In this document: piece after piece, positions 55,017 through 64,000 of the stretch
How positions within the stretch are numbered: the stretch's first letter is position 1
Layout: every line of letters begins with the position of its first letter
NCBI RefSeq assembly: GCF_902150065.1
Contig: NC_043990.1
Span: forward strand, 17,521,699 to 17,585,698
Source: Myripristis murdjan
Taxonomy: Eukaryota > Chordata > Actinopteri > Holocentriformes > Holocentridae
DNA: 64,000 nucleotides
Direction of reading: 5' to 3'
The notes under the pieces: generated by a model
What the model was told of the DNA's origin: nothing
Seen by the model: the letters and a program-made list of their open reading frames with translations, nothing else
The model's database searches: none
Position numbers and translations under genes: made by a program

Positions 55017-56850
55017 CCTGCCCCCTTCTAGATGATCCTCAGCTGGACGGGGGCCAGGCTGGACAGGGGCCAGTACGAGAGGGCCAATGTCAACGCCACC
55101 GACAACCACCACAGCACCTGTCTGCACTACGCCGCCGCCGCAGGCATGAAGAGCTGCGTGGAGGTGAGAGAACAAGAGAGTGTGGACAGAAAACTGGAGT
55201 CCTTTCAAGTCAGAATGCAAACTGAAACTATAATTCACATAATAATGATGGAGTGTTCATTCTCACCACTTCCACGTCTGCTGGATTTGGCAAAGGATTT
55301 ACAGCTTCTGGATTCAGTAGAAAATCCATTTCCTGAATTGATTGAATTGAAAGAGAAGTGAGCCTGACTCTGATATGGAGAGTGGGAAGGAGCGTGTAAA
55401 GTGTAGCTAGCTTCATGAAGGAGGAAAAGGTGGCAGGAGAGCTTTGAAAGGACAAGCAGCATAAAGTGCAAGTTATTCACTTCTCCCCTCTATACTTCAT
55501 TTTCAGTCATTCCTCAATCTTTGTCAACATACATATGCTATACTTTTCTCGCTTTCACTTAATTCCTTTTTTCCTTTTTCTTTTGTCTTCCTCCCTCCCT
55601 CCCCTTGTTTACTTTCTCTGCTCCTTCCCATTCCTTGCCTCTGTCTCTCACTCACTTTATTTTTCATGTTCTTATTTTCTCTTTCCCTCCCCCTCTAACC
55701 ATCTCTCCCTTCCTCTCTGTTCCCCCGTCTTTTTTGTTTTCCCTTCCCTCCCTCAAGCTGCTAATCCAGAGTGAGGCAGACCTTTTTGTTGAGGACGAGG
55801 ACAAGTTGACGCCATGCGACCACGCTGAGCGGCAGCACCACACAGAGCTGGCCCTCAGCCTGGAGTCACAGATGGTTTTCTCCTCCTCTTCGGCTCAGCA
55901 GGCACAAACAGACACGCACAGCGACACCAACCTGCTGCGATGCAAGGAGGTGAGACCACAGACGCACCATCCGGGAGTTCCCTGCTGGTCAGGGAGGTTT
56001 CTAAATGTGGATGTTTATTTATTTATTTATTTAGAAAATTAGAATCAGCATATCTTACAATTAGCTTATGCCTCTCATTTTTCAGGGGTGGTCCAACAAG
56101 ACACAAAAGTCATACTGAATTACACATAACATTTATTTTTCCACCTTACAAACAAATAAAAATATACCCCTACTACTCCTACTACAACCACTACCACTAC
56201 TACTACTACTACTAATAGTAATAATACATGAAATTAAATGAATTTACCGCACATAATTAAGGCTGTGTACTCAACCATGGTCAAGTATAGGCCAGAGAGT
56301 GGATTAGTGGGCAGATGATTATTATTAGTGGGCAGCACACCCACTGATTTGTATGGTAGGGGAAACACTGCTGGTCACCGATTTTAGTCAGCGACTGAGT
56401 CATACTACTGTCATTTGTGCACTGTATAACATAAACACAAGCTGTAGAGGTTGTAGCAACTGTGGGATGGCCTGTTAGCTCCAAGCTGCTAGTCAGAAGG
56501 GATACCGCTGGTGCTGTAGTGGGATGGTTGCCTGCAGAGCACGAGGTTGTAAGTTTATTCCAGCCTCGCTCAGGTGCTACAGCTCATACAGAGAAAAACT
56601 GAAGCATCTCATTATTTCTTTGAGAAAGCCGTGTCATATTTTGTTTACTCCTTCAGGGGTTTTCTGAATTAAAGATTAGCAAACACTCTTGGATGGAATC
56701 AAATTTTTTTGAGGTTGTGAAAAAAAATGTATGACTTCCAAAGTAGTCATTAAAAAGTAATGCACAGAAGGAATTGTGATATGAGCTCACCGTTTACACA
56801 GGTAACAGTAGATGAATAATACATGCATATTCGTTATATGTTCTCTCTCC

Positions 56851-56899
<49 letters not shown>

Positions 56900-59800
56900 G
56901 AACACAATGCTAAAGTAAGATGATGGGCACATCTCACAAAGACAATCGTAGCACAGGCATGTATAATGACATGCTGTATGTAGCCATTGATTATAAGCTG
57001 CTGTGATGCAAGGATGAGAAACCACAGCACACTCTGCACATAGTTGAGATATATGAGCGCACACCCACACCATTAGATGGCACATAATACATTAACATTA
57101 ATGCACATTATAAGTGTGACATTCAAACAGAATATTAAAATAGAACAACCCAACTTAAAGATTACCTTGCTGTACATTCAAGGCAAAAAAATATCTGGCT
57201 TGCTCACAAGTTTGCTGTATATGTACAATAACTGCACACACTTGGCCTGCATGCAGAGAAGAACTTCCATTGATTGTATGCATTCAGGTTTAGTTAGAAC
57301 CCAGAATCACTGTTTACAGTCTCACAAGGCTTTACATGCCCACAAGCTTACAACAAACAAACAGGACGACACCCCGACTTAACCCTCATAGCGGGCAAGT
57401 TAAACTCATAAGTCATAACCTGTAACCATAACTTTAAAGCTGAAGCATACACAGCATGTTCAGTATGGAAATGGTTGGCGATTTATACAACTTTTACACC
57501 AAGCAAGCAAGTTTTATACTTTTCGGCCCAGGACTAAAAAAAATGCAGGTGACACAGTTCACATCAGCAGAAGTCCTGGGGCACATATTTCATCTCCAGC
57601 ATCACTGTTGTCACAAACTTCCAGCCCAGCTGACAACGCAGCATTTTCTCTTACATTCCACCCTGGTTGCCTCTCATTACAACTGCACATGAACATAAGC
57701 AAGAGTCCAATCCAAGATGGTGATTCATTGATTATTTGTCATTATTACTTAAGTTAAAGTTACACTGAGGTTAGAATTGTATGTCTAAAATGTAGAGCAT
57801 CATTCAAATTAGCAGGTGACCTGTTTGCACTCGTCTCGATTGGAGCTGAAGATGATCATTACCTGGGGCTGTTGCAGGGTTCAGAACGCAAGACTGGAAT
57901 CCCACTTAACCCATTTACACCAAGCTCAAGTCCCAGAAGGTAGTGGGATTTCAAGTCAGTGTAAAATGGGCATTAGAAAGAAGTTTATCGCTATCGCTTG
58001 GTGCTATCAACATGAAGACATGTTATCTTAACTCATTTAACTCATTGTAACACTCTTGCTAAATTCAAACAAAATGTCAGCTAATAAAGCCTCTCTTCAT
58101 CAGCTTTAGTTTCACCATTACTATTTCATACCATTCTTACTCCACTGCCCTTCTTGCCCTAACCCTGACCTTGACCCGTCACTCTCAAATGGTCCCAGTG
58201 CCAGTGCACTGGATAAACTATCTTCTCTTCCTCAGGATGTCCTCCTCCACAACCTGCACTCACAAATTAAGTAATAGAAGTAAACACAGACACACACTCT
58301 CACCTTGCCTGATGTTTCTTTGGGTTCCAGTTAAATGGAGGACACCCAGTGCGGACCTCAAGCAGTGGCTGCTGCCTGCAGTTTGATCTGCCCTCCTGCA
58401 GCCAAATTCATATTAATACATAGTCTCTCTCCCACCTCTCTCCTTCCACTGCCCTTTATCCTTGTCCTATTCTGTGATTCTCACATCTTTTTCACATTTT
58501 CATTTCTCAAACCCATATTTTTGTTTTTCATACCTGTCCCTTCTTTCTATTTTGTCTCATCATTCACTTTCCTCACCTTCTCTTTGGTCCCCCTTTTCAC
58601 TTCCTCCTTTCTTTCTCCTCTCTTCCTCCTCTGGCCGCTCCTGCCTACCCCTCTCCCTTCTCCCCTCTCTATTAATTCTCTCCTTATCTCTCAATTTCCC
58701 CCATTCCATCCTTCCAGCCCTATGAGGGACTGAAGCTCCAGGACCTGCGCAGACTGAAGGACATGCTGATTGTAGAGACGGCAGACATGCTGCAGGCCCC
58801 CCTCTTCACTGCCGAGGCACTGCTCCGAGCACACGGTTTGTGTGTGTGTGTGTGTCTGTGTGTGTGTGTCTGCACATGCATCATGCACATGCGTGTGTCT
58901 ATAGGAAATTCCATGGATGTCGCAGTGTTTGTTCTGTCAAATTTTGCGACAGTTTTCAAATGTACGGGAATAATATATAGGTGATTCTTTTGTGTGTGTG
59001 CGTGCGTGTGTGTGTGTGTGTGTATGACCACCCCGTATCTCAGACTGGGACAGAGAGAAGCTTCTAGAAGCCTGGATGTCGGATTCTGAGGGCTGCTGCC
59101 AGCGCTCAGGTGTGGCCATGCCCACCCCTCCACCAAGTGGCTACAACGCCTGGGACACCCTCCCCTCACCCCGCACCCCCAGGACGCCCCGCTCGCCCCT
59201 CACCCTCACCCTGACCTCTCCCACCGACAGTTGCCTCACCCCTGCAGAGGAGGGCCTGACTACGGTGAGAGACATGATGGCTTAAATCAGATTTCTTCTG
59301 TATTGCCACAGAATTTAAAATCCCAGATTTTAAACAGATTTTTTGTATGGATTTTTGTATTCACTTGGTTCACATTGGATTACTTGGTAGGTTGTGGTGG
59401 CAGTAACACTGGAAAGTACATTATGTGTTCACTGCCTTGTTTAATTCAGGTCTATTTATATATAAATGCTCCTTTAGGTGATATATAAGAAAACTTTCAA
59501 GTATTCAAACTATATTGTTGCGTTATTGCATTTATTACCTTTTCATAGAGGTCTCACCAAATCTGGTTGATGCTAAGTAAGAGTTACAACCATGCTCTGA
59601 TGCGCTTTTTCAGCTCACTAGGTTTTTTTTGTTGTTGTTGTTTATTTGTTTTGTTTTGTATATTATTTTTCTAAAAATGGGATTGCTAATCTTGTTGAAA
59701 TGTGATTTGTAGGTAGTCTCTTGCTGTATTGGTCCTGTCTGCTTTTTTTTTTTGTTCATTTTTTTAGGTGACGTGCATTTATAACCATTAGGCTTTTATC

Positions 59801-61861
59801 CACAGTTAGTCTCACAGCAGGTGTAATTAGACAAGCCACTGCCTGTCATTTATAAGCAGCTATCTTACATCAGGCTTCTAGGTTCTTTCTGCCTCTACAC
59901 TTGTACAAGCTAAAAGAGGTTTTAGGTGTATTTTAGGAGATGGGTGGAATTTAATAATGCTTAGACTGTGTGCACTCACTGAACTGCATGAGCCTTTGTA
60001 TAAATATGGATACAAGTTGTATTATAGTGATGTTGACACAGCAATAAGGCATCCACCTTTGAATGTTGGATCTTGAATAATCGGATAAATAATATGAAGA
60101 GCAACTAGTGATATTATACAGTGCCAAAAAGCCTCAATATAACATGATGTGTGTTTCCTCTTTCTCCCTGCAGTGTGGCATCTGTCTCTGCTCCATTTCA
60201 GTGTTTGAGGATCCAGTCGACATGTCCTGTGGCCATGAGTTCTGCAGAGCCTGCTGGGAGGGGTAGGGACCCATGGTTGGGGGTGTGGTGGTGGGGGATA
60301 TAAATGTTCCTCAATGCTTCAGTGTGTTTCAATGTGTGTGCATCTAACTTCTCATTTATGTGTGTCTTTGTTTCTCAGGTTCCTGAACGTAAAAATCCAG
60401 GAGGGTGATGCCCACAATATCTTCTGCCCGGCCTATGACTGCTACCAGCTGGTGCCCGTACATGTGATTGAGAGTGTGATTTCCAGAGAGATGGACCAGC
60501 GCTACCTGCAGTTTGACATCAAGGTAGAACCGCCCACTCACACTCTGACAAATACCGATTTTACATTTAATATAATAGTCAAACGACACCTAGATGAATG
60601 CTTGTTTTCTCAGTGTTCGTTTATTTTAAGTCTCTTCATCCTCTGTCCCACTTTGTGCTACCTTTTAACTGTATGTTTGTCTTTCTTTCTTTCCCTCTCG
60701 CATCTTCTCTTGTGTGCTGTTCTTCCCTTCTTCCTCCTTGTCTGCATCCTCCCTCGGTCCATCTCTCCTGTCCCTCTGACCTCCTCTGTCCTCCAGGCGT
60801 TCGTGGAGAACAATCCAGCCATCCGCTGGTGTCCCGCGGTGCGTTGTGAGCGGGCGGTGCGGCTGACCAGACCGGGCCCTGGGGACAACGACCCCCACAG
60901 CTTCCCACTGCTGCCGTCCCCGGCTGTCGACTGCGGCAAGGGTCACCTCTTCTGCTGGTACGCCCACGATTTGTTGCCATAAAATCTAACAAAGTATGGT
61001 GTGGGAAACTGTTAAACTACCATGTAAGGTGACCAAAATGTTAATATACATAAAACACAGAACTCTAACACTGACACTGAGACTGAACTCTACGTGTTGT
61101 GGTGTGTTCAACTCCACCTGTCTCTGTTTCCCCTCCTACCTCCAGGGAGTGCCTTGGTGAGGCTCATGAGCCGTGTGACTGTCAGACATGGAGGAACTGG
61201 CTTCAGAAAGTCACAGAAATGAAACCTGAGGAGTGTAAGTCTGTTGTGTGTTTTGTGTGTGTGTGTATTTATAGTAGTAGTAGTTTTTAATGTTATTAAT
61301 ACCCATTTCAGCTGGCACCACTATGACCACAATCCTGGCATCCATTTAAAGGCAGGCAGCTGTCAGTAAGGCCTACCAGGATGCGTCTAATGTGCTCTCC
61401 ACTATGGTAACAGGGGTCCAGATCACTGATGTTTGTATGATGATTCAGCTATTCATCATTTTGATTTTAATTTCTAGACTTTCTAGCAGAAAGTCTAGAA
61501 TGATCAGAGAAATCAGAGAATGCACTTGCATAAGTTTCAGTGTTGATACATCTTGTTAATACTGCTGTTAATAGTAATAGCTTTTATTCCATAGTACTTT
61601 TTAAAACAGCACAGTTACAGAGAGCTTCACATAAAATAGAAATCAAATAAAACTGACATAATTAATTAAATCCCCAGAAAAATGCAAGAAGAAAGAAAAG
61701 TGAAATGATAAATAGTTAAAATGTTAAATCAGTAACCATATATTAACACCTTTATAATAATCTATAAAAATGCATCCCAGTCAACTGAGGTGGTCGCCAC
61801 TCAAATGTGTGTACTTGTGGGGCTCTAGCACATTACATGTTGCTAATGTATGTTATGGGTG

Positions 61862-61957
<96 letters not shown>

Positions 61958-62288
61958 TGTGTGTGTTTGTTCCACAGTGGCAGGCGTGAGCGAGGCTTAT
62001 GAAGACGCAGCTAACTGCCTCTGGCTACTGACCAACTCCAAACCTTGTGCCAACTGCAAGTCGCCCATTCAGAAGAACGAAGGCTGCAATCACATGCAGT
62101 GTGCCAAGGTTCACATGCACACACACTCTCTCTCTCTCACACACACACACATACACACACAAGTCAAGGAAATGTCCTTATGTTCTCTGATCAAAGAATT
62201 GAATGATAATGGAATATTTTTATCTATTTAGTACTAGATAGACTTTATACCAACCCATACAGTGTATTTATTAAGATTATGAGGTTAC

Positions 62289-62331
<43 letters not shown>

Positions 62332-64000
62332 GTGTAAGTATGACTTTTGTTGGATCTGTCTGGAGGAGTGGAAGAAGCACAGCTCGTCGACAGGAGGTTA
62401 CTACCGTTGCACTCGTTATGAGGTCATCCAGCAGCTGGAGGAGCAGTCCAAGGAGATGACTGTTGAGGTACACACAGAAAATGTAGTCAGCTAGTCCTTC
62501 ACACAAACACAGATTCATATGAACACACATGCAGATATGCAAGCGATACATACAATTTTTACGAATGGGAGTTGTTGTTTGTTATAGGCAGAAAAGAAGC
62601 ACAAAAGTTTTCAGGAGTTGGACCGTTTCATGCACTACTATACCCGCTTCAAGAACCATGAACACAGCTACAAGGTAACACACACGGACACATACATTCA
62701 GTACTTAAAAATATACTCCATGACTTGACTGCTGTTGTGTGCGTCAAGGCGTACATTTGATCAAATTGATGGTCAGAAAATATTTGACGTGTGTGTGCTG
62801 TCTCTTCTTCTACTAGTTGGAGCAGAAACTGCTGAAAACAGCCAAAGAGAAGATGGAGCAGCTAAGCAGAGCCTTCATTAGCCGTGAGTCTCCACCACAC
62901 TGCTCTCAGACTGTTGCCGGGGAGAACTACATCAGAAAGTTAGCTGCTTGTTAGCGGCAAGCCAACTGCTTGTTAAGGGCTTTCAAGTAGCTAAGGAGTA
63001 ATACAGAGCACAGCGCTTTGAGCCTCTAATGCATTTCTGTACTCACCATATGACATTGTCCTTTTGATATATAATCCTATCCACGTGAAAACCTTGTCTA
63101 GGCTTGTTGCTGCAGGAAAGGTGAAGACCATACTAGTGTTATTTTATTTTTCTTGTCATCTATATCCATTGATCCCAAAGTCACATTGACAGGAGTGATG
63201 GCTTGTTAAACACATTGATAGAGATGCTGTTAATGCTTTTTTTTGTTTCATTTTGCACCGTCTATATCAATTGATCCCAAAGTTTCATCAGTCAACTTTG
63301 ATGAGCCCAGTATTTGGGACCTTACTGATCAGAGCACACTCATTAATTCACAGCTTTTATTGATGCAAACAAGACGCTAGAAGATGTTGACTCTAACGAA
63401 GACAAAGTTGTGTCGAAAAGTCTTGTTTGAATCAATAAAAGCTGTGAATTAGTCAGTGTGCTCCAGCCCCCATTTTTTCCCCCTGTAGGTTTGCTGTCCT
63501 CAAACTGAGGAGCTCCTGACTCAGCTGCAGTTTGCTGGAAGATGTGTGGAAAATTGTGTTTCAACTCCTTTTTAGGGGTTTGAATATGGTTTCAGGGCCA
63601 AATAGGTCTCAGCTTATCACAATTTACTTGTTTATTACTTGAACTTGTTTATTCTTAACATGAAACAAAATTTTAATTTTTGTGTTTCCGTTAAAAACAA
63701 GTGTTATAAAGCTAGAGCTAGAATCACTGATAAAAAGCCACAATAAATCTATTTGGAGCCTGTGTGTAGGCAACTGCTTCATTATGCACACCTCAAGTAT
63801 GACCATTTACAAGGGGCTACTGGATGGTTTTTCTGAGTGTATTTGTGTGTGTCCCTGTCCACTCAGGTGAAGGCACTCCTCCAGACACACAGTTCATTGA
63901 GGACGGTGTGTGTGAGCTGCTGAAAACGCGGCGTGTGCTGAAGTGCTCTTATCCCTACGGCTTCTTTCTGCAGCAAGGCAGCACCCAGAAAGAGATCTTC
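50705..64000 (+). CDS. ankib1: ANKIB1: ankyrin-repeat and IBR-domain RBR E3 ubiquitin ligase (3' part outside the window)
   Basis: Fifteen coding exons: 50705-50892, 54729-54900, 55032-55163, 55758-55949, 58718-58835, 59044-59264, 60174-60262, 60379-60523, 60797-60957, 61146-61234, 61978-62108, 62333-62467, 62588-62674, 62817-62883, 63867-64000 (continuing). All frames join, giving 687 of about 1,090 residues. MGNTATKF is an N-myristoylation-type start. Ankyrin units lie near residues 47-62 and 144-195. RING1 spans about 342-392 ([19 protein letters not shown]), IBR about 431-485 ([19 protein letters not shown]), RING2 about 526-562 ([21 protein letters not shown]); the expected catalytic Cys of the HHARI-type EGCNHM motif is about residue 539. 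RBR ligases carry ubiquitin as a RING2 thioester before transfer. ANKIB1 belongs to the Ariadne group. No break or missing zinc ligand is seen. Paralogue (a or b) is unknown. Confidence 0.97.
53365..53459. repeat. Long (TG)n microsatellite
   Basis: About 47 uninterrupted TG units in the ANKIB1 intron between coding exons 1 and 2. In the pre-mRNA this is a UG repeat, the preferred type of TDP-43 and CELF binding site. Confidence 0.95.
54267..54316. repeat. (GT)n microsatellite
   Basis: About 25 GT units in the same ANKIB1 intron, 410 bp before the acceptor of coding exon 2. Confidence 0.95.
54971..55012. repeat. (TG)n microsatellite next to the ANKIB1 exon 3 acceptor
   Basis: About 20 TG units ending 19 nt before the acceptor of coding exon 3 (exon starts 55032). 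The whole intron is only 131 bp (54901-55031). Confidence 0.95.
55950..58717 (+). other. ankib1: ANKIB1 intron 4
   Basis: About 2.8 kb between coding exons 4 and 5. It contains a (CTA)n run near 56170-56215, a (CA)n microsatellite at about 56861-56896 and a long pyrimidine-rich stretch (58420-58710) before the acceptor. No gene is recognised. Confidence 0.6.
58836..59043. repeat. ankib1: ANKIB1 intron 5 with GT repeats at both ends
   Basis: A 208-bp intron whose donor is itself the start of a GT repeat (GTTTGTGTGTGTGTGTGTGT from 58836) and which carries a second (GT)n run at about 58993-59023, 20 nt before the acceptor. Confidence 0.9.
61860..61967. repeat. (GTGC)n microsatellite abutting the ANKIB1 exon 11 acceptor
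   Basis: A short GT run followed by more than 20 GTGC units and again GT. It ends 10 nt before the acceptor at 61976-61977. No adenine occurs between 61856 and 61973. Confidence 0.95.
62290..62329. repeat. (TC)n microsatellite serving as polypyrimidine tract
   Basis: About 20 TC units directly before the TGCAG acceptor of ANKIB1 coding exon 12 (starts 62333). The repeat provides the whole polypyrimidine tract. Confidence 0.95.
63332..63463. repeat. Inverted repeat with 44-nt arms and 44-nt loop
   Basis: 63332-63375 and the reverse complement of 63420-63463 agree at 41 of 44 positions, including TAATTCACAGCTTTTATTGA. The loop holds CTCTAACGAAGAC and GTCGAAAAGTC. It lies in ANKIB1 intron 14 and is probably a repeat-derived palindrome. 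Confidence 0.75.

Noticed and set aside
55466-55774. Phe/Ser/Leu-rich frames that look like membrane proteins
   Set aside because: They arise from pyrimidine-rich intron tracts before ANKIB1 acceptors; the same explains the frames at 50283-50598, 54478-54684 and 58335-58733.
56518-56580. tRNA-like stretch in ANKIB1 intron 4
   Set aside because: Box B is too degraded to be recognised reliably; at best an ancient SINE fragment.

Overview
The window is vertebrate nuclear DNA, almost certainly from a ray-finned (teleost) fish. Genes have many short exons with GT-AG introns. Introns and spacers are AT-rich, crowded with (GT)n, (CA)n, (TC)n and (GTGC)n microsatellites, and carry typical fish repeats: a tRNA-derived SINE family, Tc1-like transposase debris, MITEs and a LINE tail. 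Nothing prokaryotic, no CRISPR array and no intact viral element was seen.

Layout. (1) 137-779, plus: the last two coding exons of a gene that matches the C-terminus of MAPK15 (ERK7/8). (2) About 1.44-15.14 kb, plus: GRINA (TMBIM3/LFG1), with a putative non-coding exon 1 holding a perfect TGACGTCA site, a 7.1-kb first intron, six coding exons (347 aa) and a 2.2-kb 3' UTR. (3) About 16.0-21.9 kb, plus: a SYCE1-like synaptonemal complex central element gene whose middle exons carry frame breaks. (4) 25.27-36.5 kb, minus: FAM83H, convergent with SYCE1; six coding exons and a non-coding exon 1 in a GC-rich promoter. Several exons carry single-base indels in short homopolymers. (5) 36.6-45.0 kb: gene-poor spacer. 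(6) 45.14-46.70 kb, plus: a small 3CxxC zinc-finger receptor-transporting-protein (RTP)-like gene with an interferon-response-like element just upstream. (7) About 47.5 kb to the right edge, plus: ANKIB1, an ankyrin-repeat RBR E3 ubiquitin ligase. Fifteen coding exons (687 residues) are visible and the gene runs off the window.

The genes are not an operon and have unrelated jobs: a MAP kinase, calcium/apoptosis control at ER-Golgi membranes, meiotic synapsis, keratin and CK1 scaffolding, an interferon-type effector, and ubiquitin ligation. MAPK15, GRINA and FAM83H all lie in human 8q24.3, so the left half looks like conserved synteny. ANKIB1 (human 7q21) and SYCE1 (human 10q26) come from other human blocks.

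Most notable observations: clustered homopolymer indels limited to FAM83H and SYCE1 while neighbouring genes are clean; UG/GC-rich microsatellites packed against ANKIB1 splice sites, one forcing the branch point at least about 120 nt upstream; the ISRE-like site before the RTP gene; three MITEs with readable ends; and a 44-nt-armed inverted repeat in ANKIB1 intron 14. No convincing wholly new biological system was found.
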